DNA of 64,000 nt from Pseudotabrizicola sp051200875 (GCF_051200875.1 NZ_CP195191.1:1860001-1924000); one strand, 5' to 3'; shown: positions 53,191 to 61,694, counted from the stretch's first letter. Notes: generated by a model from the sequence alone, not told the origin. Program-made: numbers and translations.

Positions 53191-53273
53191 TCTATACCGC
53201 CCGTCCGCCTGTCGTCGTTTTCCGCAGTGAACCGCGTTGCTCCGCCGCAGTGGATTTGACTGCGGATTTCACA

Positions 53274-54557
53274 TCAGTGTCCCCTGATATCGGCGTCGGT
53301 AACCGGCTCGCCAACGCAGATGATCTTCCTCGTGCGCCCGTTTCGCGTGTCCGGAACTTCCTTCACGATCAGCGCGCCTGCTTGGATCCAGGCCGTCAAC
53401 ATCCGACGGATCTTTGCTCGGTCGTGGTTCTGTGCTGGGGTGCGCTCCGGTTTGGTCTTGGTCCTTGCAGCATCGAGACCGAGCGTATCGGCGACGACAA
53501 ACCCGACCCAACCGCTTGCATGCTCACTCTCGGAAGGCGGTGTATCGCATGCGGCAATGGCCCGCTGCACCCTTTGCAGATCACCTGGCGTGATGCCGTC
53601 CCAGACGTCTGGTGGCTGCCATGCGGTGCACACCCCCACAACATCGCCTTGTTCCCAGACGTCGCGACCATTGTTCAGGGGGATGCCAATCATCCTGCGC
53701 CATTCGGCACGCTCTGGCGGGGCAAGTTTTGCCTTGCCCATGACGACACGGAAGTAAGCTGAGGCTTCCTCGATGCCGAACCGCGCCGCTTCGTCTGGCT
53801 TCATCCGGATCAGTTGCCGTGCAGATCGAACGCCATCTATGACTGCCCCGGCGCCACGCGCGGCGAGGATACCCATGTCCTCGCCATGTATCGCCCCGGC
53901 TTTGCTGACATGATGGACAAGCTCCACAGCGCATCCCGTGGCATCGGCGATCTTGCGCCATGTGGCGACAACCGCATTCATGGCAGTCGTGTCATTTTCT
54001 GGCACCTGGTGCGATGTCACAAAAGGATCAACGATCAGGACGTCGACATTGGCCTGCCGAATAGCCGCCTCCAATTGCTTCGCTACTGGAGCTGCGATCC
54101 TGATCGATCCGCCCGATTGCTTGACCAGGGTGATCGGCACATCTCTTCCACTATCCACCAGAAGTCTGCCGCCGATCTCACCCGGGCCTATTCGATAATG
54201 GATGCAAGCGGCGGCAATGCGGCGCTCGAGTTCCTCCTTCGGATCCTCGCCATTCCAGACCCAAACACGCAAAGGGGAAGGTGGCGCGCATCCCAAGAGC
54301 GGCAGGCCAGTCACCATAGCCAGAGCTTCGACCAGCACCATGGACGATTTGCCGACGCCGCCGGGTGCAACAGTCATGGAAAGAAACCCCCTGATGAGAT
54401 GTCGGCCAAACAGCCATTCGCGCGGCGGGATATCTTCGGGACGACGCCAGACAAGTTCAGACGCTCGGATTGTTGTTCCAGCAGGACCCGAGACCTCGTT
54501 CTCATAGGCCTCGACAGGCGGAAAGGGGCGTAGTGGATCAAGTGGCTCAGATGGCAT
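53274..54557 (-). CDS. AAA family ATPase (RepA/DnaB-like, mobile-element type)
   Basis: A 427-residue RecA-fold ATPase of the AAA_25 / RepA-like class used by plasmids and satellite elements for replication. Walker A is TVAPGGVGKSSM near residue 65. Walker B is in DVLIVDPFV and a conserved ELVHHVSKAG follows. The C-terminal part contains a basic helical segment (AQNHDRAKIRRMLTAWIQAG). GAGGGAAG lies just before the ATG at 54557. An AlpA-type regulator lies upstream on the same strand. This pair is typical of an integrated element, although no integrase is present nearby. Confidence 0.82.
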   Translation of the reverse strand: MPSEPLDPLRPFPPVEAYENEVSGPAGTTIRASELVWRRPEDIPPREWLFGRHLIRGFLSMTVAPGGVGKSSMVLVEALAMVTGLPLLGCAPPSPLRVWVWNGEDPKEELERRIAAACIHYRIGPGEIGGRLLVDSGRDVPITLVKQSGGSIRIAAPVAKQLEAAIRQANVDVLIVDPFVTSHQVPENDTTAMNAVVATWRKIADATGCAVELVHHVSKAGAIHGEDMGILAARGAGAVIDGVRSARQLIRMKPDEAARFGIEEASAYFRVVMGKAKLAPPERAEWRRMIGIPLNNGRDVWEQGDVVGVCTAWQPPDVWDGITPGDLQRVQRAIAACDTPPSESEHASGWVGFVVADTLGLDAARTKTKPERTPAQNHDRAKIRRMLTAWIQAGALIVKEVPDTRNGRTRKIICVGEPVTDADIRGH

Positions 54558-54675
54558 TCATCTTCCCTCGTGGCGGGACCTTTCCGCATCGGAATGCGGC
54601 AAGGAAGAGTTGGTCTTTCCCAGGTCATTGACAGTCATGGGAACCTTGGAATTTTTCTGCGGGTTGCCGATGGGC

Positions 54676-54870
54676 TTAGCCGTGACGCTTTGACAACAGC
54701 CGCTCGATCAGTCTGTCGATATCGGACTCCGCAAAGCCGATGCTCCGCTGGCCCAGCGGGATCGGCTTGGGAAACTCCGGGTCATCCCGCATGGCGCGGT
54801 ACCAGGATGACCGGGAAAACCCGGTACGCTTCAGCACTTCAGGCGGGCGAATGATGCGATCTTTTAGCAT
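54676..54870 (-). CDS. AlpA family phage transcriptional regulator
   Basis: A 64-residue DNA-binding protein with a MerR-like helix-turn-helix of the AlpA class. The recognition part is IRPPEVLKRTGFSRSSWYRA and is followed by FPKPIPLGQRSIGFAESDID. AlpA-like proteins control excision genes in cryptic phages. I used the ATG at 54870, which has GGAG six bases upstream; an ATG 12 bases further upstream is also possible. It heads the element transcript with the AAA ATPase 118 bases on. Confidence 0.82.
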   Translation of the reverse strand: MLKDRIIRPPEVLKRTGFSRSSWYRAMRDDPEFPKPIPLGQRSIGFAESDIDRLIERLLSKRHG

Positions 54871-55596
54871 GCGAAACTCCATGGTCTGGTCGTCAGTGGG
54901 TCTTGATCGGTCTTGAATGCAGGTCTGGGCGCAGCCATCCGTGACGGCTGCGGTGAGCGGCGAGTTGTTGTCGGATGTGTCGGAGACGCGGCTCAGGCCT
55001 CGGTGGAGGCTGGCTCTCGTAGAGGCTGCCTTTCCCCCTCAGCTCGCTCGAGGAGCGGTGGAAGACTCAAAACGAGGAAGGCTCCGAAGGATCGAAGCGA
55101 TACGGTTAGCCCTGTACGAAAAGTGCATCGAGCGGCTGCCAGCCAGCTGGGACAGCACCTTGATGCGACGCGAGCTACGCTCCGCTGGCAAAAAGGCAAC
55201 CGGTCAGCCGAACGGTGGTGTCTTCCTACGGTCGGCCGAGGCCCATGAACAGCTTGTTAAGCCGCCCGCTGTTTAGGCTTGCGGTTTTGTTAAGCGCCCC
55301 GGACCCTGTGAGCCTCGCGTCCCCGCATGGTAAAACCACTTGGGAAGAACCTATGGGGGTGGGGGCCACATGGAAAAGCCCGCAACCAATTTGGCGCGGG
55401 CTTCATCATCTGGGCACGGTTATAGATGATACTGAGAATCATACGTTCCGGGGTCATAACTGTCAATCCACATCTTGTGCCTGCCGATTCACGTGCAACG
55501 AATTGTTGTTCGAGCACTTTGGGCGAAGGCCTCTCATGAGCCTCTCCAAGGCGCCGCGTCAGAGGTGTCGCCGCCTTGAAACGGGTCGCGTCTCGT
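54871..55596. other. Interval without a supported gene
   Basis: Several open frames cross this stretch on both strands, but none shows a recognisable family, a good ribosome site or consistent codon use. The longest plus-strand one starts at 54917 and is considered under rejections. A stem-loop is listed separately at 55373-55403. The region probably holds decayed element DNA between the AAA/AlpA pair and the copper ATPase. Confidence 0.5.
55373..55403 (-). terminator. Probable intrinsic terminator
   Basis: AAGCCCGC (55376-55383) and GCGGGCTT (55396-55403) with a 12-base loop form a stable stem. On the minus strand it is followed by TTTTCC. It may end the copper ATPase transcript about 320 bases upstream. 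Confidence 0.55.
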
Positions 55597-55716
55597 TCAA
55601 ACACAAAGTTGCTTCGGAAGGCAGCGCGCGATCTCCCGGATCGGCGAGCTCTGCCATAACTTCACCATCCGGATCACGTTCTAGACGTCCGCCCAGCGGT
55701 TCGATTTGTCGGTCAT
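55597..55716 (-). pseudogene. Degenerate small gene downstream of the copper ATPase
   Basis: An ATG at 55716 with a strong GGGAGG site lies 10 bases after the ATPase stop. It opens MTDKSNRWADV, then meets an in-frame amber codon. The same frame continues NVIRMVKLWQSSPIREIARC and closes after 39 codons. The second piece resembles a helix-turn-helix start, possibly of a GcrA-like or other small regulator. Either the gene is broken or only a short leader is made. Confidence 0.3.
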
Positions 55717-55726
55717 CGGTCCTCCC

Positions 55727-58060
55727 TCAGAGACCGACCCGCCGCAGTCGCAACGCGTTGGAGATGACCGAAACCGACGACAGGCTCATGGCAGCTGCAG
55801 CGATCATCGGCGAGAGCAGAAGGCCGGTGACAGGGTAGAGCAGTCCTGCCGCAATTGGCACGCCAAGGGCATTGTAAGCGAAGGCGAAGAACAAGTTCTG
55901 CTTGATGTTGCGCAGGGTGGCGCGAGCGAGTTTACGCGCCCGGACGATGCCCATCAGGTCGCCGCCCAGCAGAGTTATGCCGGCGCTTTCCATCGCCACA
56001 TCTGCGCCCGTTCCCATGGCGATGCCGACGTCCGCGGCGGCCAGCGCGGGCGCGTCGTTCACCCCATCGCCCGCCATCGCGATTTTGTGGCCCTCTCGGC
56101 GCAACTGGTCGATCAGGTCCTTCTTTGCTTCGGGCAGCACGCCTGCGCGCACTTCGTCGATCCCGAGCTTGCCTGCCACTGCCTGCGCCGTGCGCTCGTT
56201 GTCGCCGGTCGCCATGATGACCCGCAGCCCCTGGGCATGAAGTTCGCGGATCGCCTGTGCGGTCGAGTCCTTGATCGGGTCGGCAACCGCCACGATTCCG
56301 GCTACCGCGCCATCGAGAGCGACGAACATCGCCGTCTTGCCCTCGGCGCGCAGGGTGTCGGCGTGGGCTTCGGCGGCGCCCGTGTCCAGACCCATCTCCC
56401 GCATCATTGCCGCGTTGCCGAGCGCCACCGCACGCCCGCCGACCTTGCCGCGGACGCCCTTGCCGGTGACGGCAGCGAAATCGGCGGCGTCCCGGCGCGT
56501 GGCGCCCTGCGCCTCGGCCCCCTCGACGATCGCTTCGGCCAGAGGGTGCTCCGAGCCGCGCTCCAGCGCTGCGGCCAGCGACAGCAGGTCGGTTTCGGCG
56601 ATGTCGTCAAGCGCCACAACGTCTGTAAGCTTCGGCTTGCCCATGGTCAGCGTGCCTGTCTTGTCGACGATGAGCGTATCGACAGACGCCATACGCTCCA
56701 GCGCCTCGGCGTCCTTGATCAGCACGCCCGCCTGTGCGCCGCGCCCCGCTGCCGTAGTGATGGAGATCGGCGTCGCAAGGCCAAGCGCGCAGGGGCAGGC
56801 GATGATCAGGACGGACACCGCCGAAGCGATCGCGAACACCAGCGCGGGTTCTGGGCCGACGGCCAGCCAGACGATGAAAGCGACGACGGCGATGACCACG
56901 ACCGTCGGCACGAATACCGCCGACACCCGGTCGGCCAGCCCCTGGATCGGCGCGCGGGACCGCCGCGCGTTCGACACCATCGATACGATCTGCGCCAGCA
57001 CGGTATCGGACCCGACCTTGGCCGCCTCGATCACCAGAGAGCCGTTCTTGTTGATCGTGGCCCCGGTCACACTGTCGCCCGGGCCCTTCTCCACTGGCAT
57101 GGACTCTCCGGTCAGCATGCTTTCATCGAGGGACGATCGGCCTTCGATCACTGTGCCGTCGACCGGGACAGCATCGCCCGGGCGTACGCGAAGCCGATCG
57201 CCCTCCATGATGTTGTCGAGCGGCGCGTCGTATTCCGTGCCGTCCGGCAGGACGCGCCGTGCGGTCTTGGGTGCGAGATCGAGGAGCGCGCGGATCGCGT
57301 CACCGGTGCGTTCGCGCGCCCGCAACTCGAGAACCTGACCCACGAAGACCAGCGCCACAATCACGACCGCCGCCTCGAAATAGGTGCCGACGCCATGGCC
57401 CATTCGATACTGTTCGGGAAAGACACCCGGCAGGAAGGTGGCGACGATCGAGTAGACGTAGGCCGCCGCCACGCCGAGGCTGATCAGCGTCCACATGTTC
57501 GGGCTGCGGTTCAGGATCGAATCCCAGCCGCGCCGGAAGAAGGGCAAGGCAGCCCAGATGATGACCGGCGTGGCCAGCAGGAACTCGAGATAGCTGGCCG
57601 TCTGATGCCCGATCCAGTCGCGCACCGGCAGGGCGACCAGTTCGCCCATGGTCAGGATGATGAGCGGCACTGCGGCGGCAGCCGAGATCCACATCCGCCG
57701 CGTGAAGTCAGTCAGCTCCTCGCTGGGCTCGTCCGAGGGGACCATCGGCTCCAGCGCCATGCCGCAGATCGGGCAGGACCCAGGCGCGTCGCGCACGATC
57801 TCGGGATGCATCGGGCAGGTGTACTGGACCTTGGCCAGAGCGGCTTTTTTCCGCCCGGCAGCGCGGCCCGAGGCGTAGAACCACGGATCCTCTTTGAACT
57901 TCGTCTGGCACTTCTCTGAGCAGAAGTGGAACGTCTCGTCCTTGAATTCGGCGCGACGTCCATCGGGATTGACTGCAACCGTCATCCCGCAGACCGGGTC
58001 CGTTGCGGTATGCGCCCCCGCCGGAATGACGGGCGCTGCGTGATGGTGATCTTGCTCCAT
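55727..58060 (-). CDS. Copper-type P1B ATPase with YHS and heavy-metal-binding N-terminal domains
   Basis: A 777-residue metal efflux ATPase. The N-terminus has a YHS domain (TDPVCGMTVAVNPDG, then FCSEKCQTKF) and a heavy-metal-binding domain (YTCPMHPEIVRDAPG with CPICGM). It lacks the usual GMTCxxC domain. The membrane CPC motif is in IIACPCALGLATP, the phosphorylation site is DKTGTLTMGKP, and HPLAEAIVEG and GDGVNDAPALAAADVG are intact. These features match Cu+ exporters of the CopA/CtpV-like class. The start at 58060 places a CueR-like operator just upstream. It lies 66 bases after the TVP38-type gene. Confidence 0.92.
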   Translation of the reverse strand: MEQDHHHAAPVIPAGAHTATDPVCGMTVAVNPDGRRAEFKDETFHFCSEKCQTKFKEDPWFYASGRAAGRKKAALAKVQYTCPMHPEIVRDAPGSCPICGMALEPMVPSDEPSEELTDFTRRMWISAAAAVPLIILTMGELVALPVRDWIGHQTASYLEFLLATPVIIWAALPFFRRGWDSILNRSPNMWTLISLGVAAAYVYSIVATFLPGVFPEQYRMGHGVGTYFEAAVVIVALVFVGQVLELRARERTGDAIRALLDLAPKTARRVLPDGTEYDAPLDNIMEGDRLRVRPGDAVPVDGTVIEGRSSLDESMLTGESMPVEKGPGDSVTGATINKNGSLVIEAAKVGSDTVLAQIVSMVSNARRSRAPIQGLADRVSAVFVPTVVVIAVVAFIVWLAVGPEPALVFAIASAVSVLIIACPCALGLATPISITTAAGRGAQAGVLIKDAEALERMASVDTLIVDKTGTLTMGKPKLTDVVALDDIAETDLLSLAAALERGSEHPLAEAIVEGAEAQGATRRDAADFAAVTGKGVRGKVGGRAVALGNAAMMREMGLDTGAAEAHADTLRAEGKTAMFVALDGAVAGIVAVADPIKDSTAQAIRELHAQGLRVIMATGDNERTAQAVAGKLGIDEVRAGVLPEAKKDLIDQLRREGHKIAMAGDGVNDAPALAAADVGIAMGTGADVAMESAGITLLGGDLMGIVRARKLARATLRNIKQNLFFAFAYNALGVPIAAGLLYPVTGLLLSPMIAAAAMSLSSVSVISNALRLRRVGL

Positions 58061-58097
58061 GGTCTGCCAGCCTTTCGGTATTTCGTTTCGGCTTGCA

Positions 58098-58120
58098 ACC
58101 TCCAGCGGTTGGAAGGTCAA
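58098..58120 (-). promoter_or_regulatory. CueR/MerR-type operator of the copper ATPase
   Basis: Read on the minus strand, TTGACC is followed by a dyad ACCTTCCA-N5-TGGAGGT. This is close to the CueR operator found over long-spacer promoters of copper ATPase genes. It lies 38 bases before the ATPase start. No cueR gene is seen in the window. Confidence 0.6.
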
Positions 58121-58127
58121 TCCCTTT

Positions 58128-58811
58128 TCAATTTTGGTCGGGAACGCACTCTTCAGGCCTTCTCCGTATCGCCACCCAGAGCATCGGTAGGCCCGTCACG
58201 AGGCCGAGACCAAACACTGCCCAGGTCCCGCGCCCAAAGTCTCCGCTGACCGCCTCGCCGCCGAAATGGGCGAGCAGGAAGCTAGCCGGAATGATGCCGG
58301 CCAGCGTCGCGAGGGCGAACCGCCAGGCGTGCAGGCGACTGAACCCCGCAGCGTAGCTGATCATGTCGAAAGACATGAACGGCATCAGGCGGCTGGCGAA
58401 GACCGTCGCGGTCAACGCGGTCTGCGAGCCGAGCAGCCCGGCATCGACGCGGTCACCAAAGACCCGTCGCAGGGCATCATGTCCCAGAACTCTCGCGAGG
58501 CCGAACGCGATCAGTGCCCCGAGTTCGGCGCCAATCACGACCTGCACCGTTCCCCAGACATGCCCGTAGGCCGCACCGGCGACCAGGGCGATGGGCGCGC
58601 TCGGGATCGGGCTCGCCACGACCGCGAGTGTCATCAGCGTGACGATCAGGACCGGCCCCCAGAGACCCGCCCGCGCGACCAGCGTCTCTAGCCGCTCTCC
58701 TCCCATCAGGCCGCGCAGATCGGCGAATACCGCAGGTGCGAACTGCCAGACACCGAGCAGCCCGATCCCGAGAATCGCAAGCGCCGCAAGAATGGTGGTG
58801 CGCAAAGTCAT
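58128..58811 (-). CDS. TVP38/TMEM64 (DedA-like) family membrane protein
   Basis: A 227-residue inner-membrane protein of the TVP38/TMEM64 family. It has about six hydrophobic segments and the SNARE-associated motif region SRLMPFMSFDMISYAAGF with GAAYGHVWGTV. Family members are linked to phospholipid scrambling and stress tolerance. It follows the DUF302 gene after one base and precedes the copper ATPase. Its role in metal resistance is inferred only from the location. Confidence 0.85.
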   Translation of the reverse strand: MTLRTTILAALAILGIGLLGVWQFAPAVFADLRGLMGGERLETLVARAGLWGPVLIVTLMTLAVVASPIPSAPIALVAGAAYGHVWGTVQVVIGAELGALIAFGLARVLGHDALRRVFGDRVDAGLLGSQTALTATVFASRLMPFMSFDMISYAAGFSRLHAWRFALATLAGIIPASFLLAHFGGEAVSGDFGRGTWAVFGLGLVTGLPMLWVAIRRRPEECVPDQN

Positions 58812-58812
58812 C

Positions 58813-59196
58813 TCAGATTGCCGCGATGGACTTGGCCAGAAGGTCGCGCACATCGCCCGCAACGGCCGTCAGGTCGGCATTCTCGATCGCTTGCATCGAG
58901 GCCACCGGGTCGATGGCGCTGACCTCGACGCCATCCTCAATCTCGCGCAGGATGACGTTGCACGGCAGCATCGCGCCTACCCGTGGCTCGATCCCGATGG
59001 CGTGATACGCCATCTTCGGATTGCAGGCTCCGAGGATGCGATAGGCCGCCATGTCGACATCGAGCTTCTTTTTCATCGTCGCCTTGACGTCGATCTCGGT
59101 CAGGACGCCGAAACCCTGATCCGCCAGCGCCTTGCGCGCACGAGAGTCAATGTCGTCGATACTTGCGCCAGAGATCACGCGATTGATCGTGTACAT
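58813..59196 (-). CDS. DUF302 domain-containing protein
   Basis: A 127-residue soluble DUF302 protein. The FGVLTEIDVKATMKKKLD core and the LGACNPKMAYHAIGIEP motif with its single Cys are typical. GLLPCNVILRE-like wording (here GAMLPCNVILREIEDG) carries a second Cys. The ATG at 59196 has AAGGAC seven bases upstream. DUF302 genes are often near metal-efflux genes; activity is unknown. It is cotranscribed with the TVP38-type gene. Confidence 0.88.
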   Translation of the reverse strand: MYTINRVISGASIDDIDSRARKALADQGFGVLTEIDVKATMKKKLDVDMAAYRILGACNPKMAYHAIGIEPRVGAMLPCNVILREIEDGVEVSAIDPVASMQAIENADLTAVAGDVRDLLAKSIAAI

Positions 59197-59213
59197 TACG
59201 AAGTCCTTTTTTC

Positions 59214-59411
59214 TCATTCCCGAAGATATTTGATCAGCGCCTCTATGGCCAAAAGCACCAACACAAGGATCAAAAGGCCAAACGGCCAGCCTACCCCCAC
59301 CCCGAAACCCATTCCGTAGCCGATGTCGTTCCAATTCGTGTTCCCTTGCTTAAGGGCAGTTGCTGCACGTTGCTCTGCGTTGTCGGCTATTGCAGCAACA
59401 TTGGGTAGCAA
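59214..59411 (-). CDS. Small single-helix membrane protein
   Basis: A minus-strand frame of up to 65 residues whose C-terminal half is one transmembrane helix (WPFGLLILVLVLLAIEALI) after a glycine-rich stretch. The natural product may begin at an internal ATG near 59312 and have about 32 residues (MGFGVGVGWPFG...). No strong ribosome site decides between the starts. It lies 17 bases before the DUF302 gene and is likely part of that transcript. Function unknown. Confidence 0.55.
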   Translation of the reverse strand: MLPNVAAIADNAEQRAATALKQGNTNWNDIGYGMGFGVGVGWPFGLLILVLVLLAIEALIKYLRE

Positions 59412-59501
59412 GGCATATCAGAACTGATTTGCGTCGACATCGACGATGGACAGTCATTGTACATGAACGAGGTCGCGCAGCGCACCGGCTTTGTGTTTTC
59501 G

Positions 59502-60812
59502 TTACCTTCTCCGCAAGGTGAGCCAAATCAGCAGCGAGATGCCGAGTGTCGCCGAGAGCGCCGATCCGACGAGAATACCCAGCTTTGCTGCATTTAGGAC
59601 GGAACTTTCGAATGCGAGTCCGGCGATGAACAGCGACATCGTGAAACCGATTCCCGCCAGAAACGAGCCAGCCACAACGAACGGCCAAGACAAACCCGGC
59701 GCGAGGAGCGCCAGGCCGGATCGGACAGCAATCCAGCTGAACCCGAAGACACCGATCGGTTTTCCCAACACCAGGCCGACAATAATCGCAAGGGAGACCG
59801 GTTGTGCAAAATCCGCACCCTGAATCGTGATGCCGGCATTTGCCAGCGCGAAGATCGGCATGATTGCAAAGCCGACCCAAGGGTGCAGCATCATCTCGAG
59901 ACGCTCGACTGGTGAGAGCGACTCGGTGACCGCTGTGCCGGCTTGACGCAGGTCGCGGTGGCTTGCGGCATCTCCTTGTCGACGATCGCCGGGCGAAACA
60001 GCTAGTACTCGCCCGAGGATCGCCCGCAGGCGGGCATCGCTCACCCATATGCGCGTTGGCGTCATCAGGCCCAGAATGACACCTGCAATGGTCGCGTGGA
60101 CGCCGGAGGCGTCGAAGCAAAGCCAGACCGCCACTCCCATAAGGAAATACACCGGCACACTTCTGATCCCGACCCGCGAGGCGCCTGCGACGATACCTAT
60201 CCCCAGACAGCCCAATGCGAGAGTCGACCACTTCAACGCCTCACCGTAACCGAAGGCGACCACGAGGATCGCACCGACATCGTCAAAGATGGCCAGAGAC
60301 AGCAGGAACAATCGCAAGGTGGGCGGGATCCGGCTTCCGAAGAGCGCCAAACACCCGATCACGAAGGCCGTATCGGTTGCCATAACAGTTCCCCAGCCGT
60401 GCATACCGGGCTGGCCGGACATCAGCATAAGATACAGAGAGACCGGCACGATCATGCCACCCAAGGCGCCCATGAACGGCAGGGTGGCCTGTCGAGGGTT
60501 TCGTAATTCGCCAAGCACCAACTCGCGCTTCAGTTCCAGAGAAAGCACGAAGAAGAAAAGAGTCATCAGACCGTTGTTGATCCAGTGCCGCAGAGTATGG
60601 GTGAAATCCAACGAGCCGAATGTGAGGCCGATGGGGGTCTCCCAGAAACGAAGAAAGCCTTCTTGCCACGGCGAGTTGGCCAGCCCCAAAGCCAGCAGAA
60701 CAGCCAGGAGCAGGAACCCACCAGCTGCCGCTTCGATCTTCAAGAAGCGTGCGAATGGTTTCGTTATGCTGTCGGCGGCCTCATGGGGCAGGCCTTGATG
60801 AGTATCGATCAC
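59502..60812 (-). CDS. nhaA: Na+/H+ antiporter NhaA
   Basis: Electrogenic sodium-proton antiporter, 436 residues, about 12 helices. The paired aspartates of the ion site are in LAIFDDVGAILVVAFGYG, and the ELKRELVLGEL loop and DTAFVIGCLALFG are intact. A hydrophilic insert (about 270-310) is longer than in E. coli NhaA. The start is GTG at 60812, overlapping the stop of a truncated antiporter fragment (60809-60943). It adds to the Mrp antiporter elsewhere in the window and suits a saline habitat. Confidence 0.9.
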   Translation of the reverse strand: MIDTHQGLPHEAADSITKPFARFLKIEAAAGGFLLLAVLLALGLANSPWQEGFLRFWETPIGLTFGSLDFTHTLRHWINNGLMTLFFFVLSLELKRELVLGELRNPRQATLPFMGALGGMIVPVSLYLMLMSGQPGMHGWGTVMATDTAFVIGCLALFGSRIPPTLRLFLLSLAIFDDVGAILVVAFGYGEALKWSTLALGCLGIGIVAGASRVGIRSVPVYFLMGVAVWLCFDASGVHATIAGVILGLMTPTRIWVSDARLRAILGRVLAVSPGDRRQGDAASHRDLRQAGTAVTESLSPVERLEMMLHPWVGFAIMPIFALANAGITIQGADFAQPVSLAIIVGLVLGKPIGVFGFSWIAVRSGLALLAPGLSWPFVVAGSFLAGIGFTMSLFIAGLAFESSVLNAAKLGILVGSALSATLGISLLIWLTLRRR

Positions 60813-60943
60813 GGGAGAAGCATACCTTTTCGGGTCGTGATCAGGATGCCGATAGCAGATGGCAGGCGGAAGACGATGTGATTTACCGCTCCGAACACGC
60901 CGGCGAACACAATCAGAAGCGTGCCGATCTGCAGGGCGTTCAT
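60809..60943 (-). pseudogene. N-terminal stub of a second Na+/H+ antiporter
   Basis: A 44-residue reading frame beginning MNALQIGTLLIVFAGVFGAV and continuing with a helix-end NHIVFRLPSAIGILI. This closely matches the first helix and FRLP(S/H)-IG motif of NhaP/CPA1-type antiporters, whose normal length exceeds 400 residues. The frame ends just after the first two helices. Its stop overlaps the nhaA start. It looks like a truncated gene whose remainder was lost or replaced by nhaA, rather than a complete protein. Confidence 0.6.
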
Positions 60944-60949
60944 CGGGGC

Positions 60950-61282
60950 CTACGTTTTGCTGCCCGACGGTTTCCTGGCAGGTTCGGTCGTGCCATCTGG
61001 CTCGGCTCCACCCCAGCGAGGGATGGTTAGCTTGTTGTCGGGCCGGCGCCCGGGAAGCCGTCTGTCACCGGCTGTATCGGACGCATCAGCACCTAGACCC
61101 AAACCCGTTCCGGCATGTGTGTCGTAAGATAAGCCACTCAAATCAAAACCGGGTCGGTCGATCTTTTGAGCGCCGTCGTCGGGTGCTTGCGGTTCTTCTT
61201 TTACGGCCTTCCCGAGCTTGTGTTTGCCGGTTTCGTCAAAGACCTCCGGGGACCGGGACTTAGGTTTTTCGTGATGTTTCAT
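60950..61282 (-). CDS. Hypothetical hydrophilic protein
   Basis: A 110-residue protein with no recognised fold. It is highly charged and glycine/proline rich, probably disordered, beginning KPKSRSPEVFDETGKHKLG. A strong AAGGAGGAAAACC stretch precedes the ATG at 61282, which makes translation likely. It lies seven bases before the antiporter stub. Related short hydrophilic proteins occur next to stress genes in alphaproteobacteria; no function is known. Confidence 0.6.
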   Translation of the reverse strand: MKHHEKPKSRSPEVFDETGKHKLGKAVKEEPQAPDDGAQKIDRPGFDLSGLSYDTHAGTGLGLGADASDTAGDRRLPGRRPDNKLTIPRWGGAEPDGTTEPARKPSGSKT

Positions 61283-61372
61283 GGTTTTCCTCCTTATGTG
61301 GGTAACGGGGCCTGCTCTCCGAACTTGGTGCGTGCACCATCTTGGCCTGAACCAGGCGCGCCATCTGCAGAG

Positions 61373-61609
61373 TCACCCCCTGCGAACCGAATTTCCCCCA
61401 GCAATGATCCTTCGGATCGATGCTGCCGCAGCCTTGTGCCTTTCGACATCGGCCGCGGATCCAACGGCGTTCTCGTGGGTGGTAGCGGCATCCGTCAGAA
61501 CACCCACGATCTCTTTCTCGGGCAATATCCCGGCGTCGTTAAGTGCGAGGAGCAGGGCCTCGCAAACTGAGAGGGCTGCCATGCCTGAATAGGTATGATC
61601 GTCCGTCAT
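61373..61609 (-). CDS. Hypothetical protein, 78 residues
   Basis: A small soluble alpha-helical protein with conserved-looking features: SVCEALLLALNDAGIL, then DAATTHENAVGSA and a C-terminal AAASIRRIIAGG. I know similar short proteins only as uncharacterised in Rhizobiales and Rhodobacterales. It is divergent from the Crp/Fnr gene, with a candidate regulator box in between at 61695-61708. Ribosome site is weak. Function unknown. Confidence 0.6.
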   Translation of the reverse strand: MTDDHTYSGMAALSVCEALLLALNDAGILPEKEIVGVLTDAATTHENAVGSAADVERHKAAAASIRRIIAGGNSVRRG

Positions 61610-61694
61610 GAGGTCTTGACCTTTCCGGCATGTACGACGCCGAAAGGCGCCCGCTGCTTGCAGAGCAGACTGGCAAGGAATCTGCTATACTGCG

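Larger units (their letters stand above)
52646..53273. other. Gene-free interval with repeats at the edge of the accessory island
   Basis: No gene is supported in this 628-base stretch. It holds a copy of the GAGGATATTT hairpin element, an AT-rich dyad (52937-52961), a long inverted repeat and several CCGCAGT/ACTGCGG motifs. The region marks the change from conserved chromosomal genes to mobile-type genes. No tRNA or attachment core was seen. Confidence 0.6.

Noticed and set aside
52646..53273. tRNA or attachment site at the island edge
   Set aside because: I looked for a cloverleaf and for repeated ends of a tRNA gene and saw none.
53175..53762. 195-codon plus-strand frame over the AAA ATPase 3' end
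   Set aside because: It is antisense to an ATPase with a good start, Walker motifs and ribosome site.
54917..55276. 119-codon plus-strand frame between AlpA and the copper ATPase
   Set aside because: No ribosome site, no family features and an Arg-rich composition; it could be a foreign gene but nothing supports it.
55706..57919. 737-codon plus-strand frame opposite the copper ATPase
   Set aside because: All ATPase motifs are on the minus strand; the plus frame has no recognisable family.
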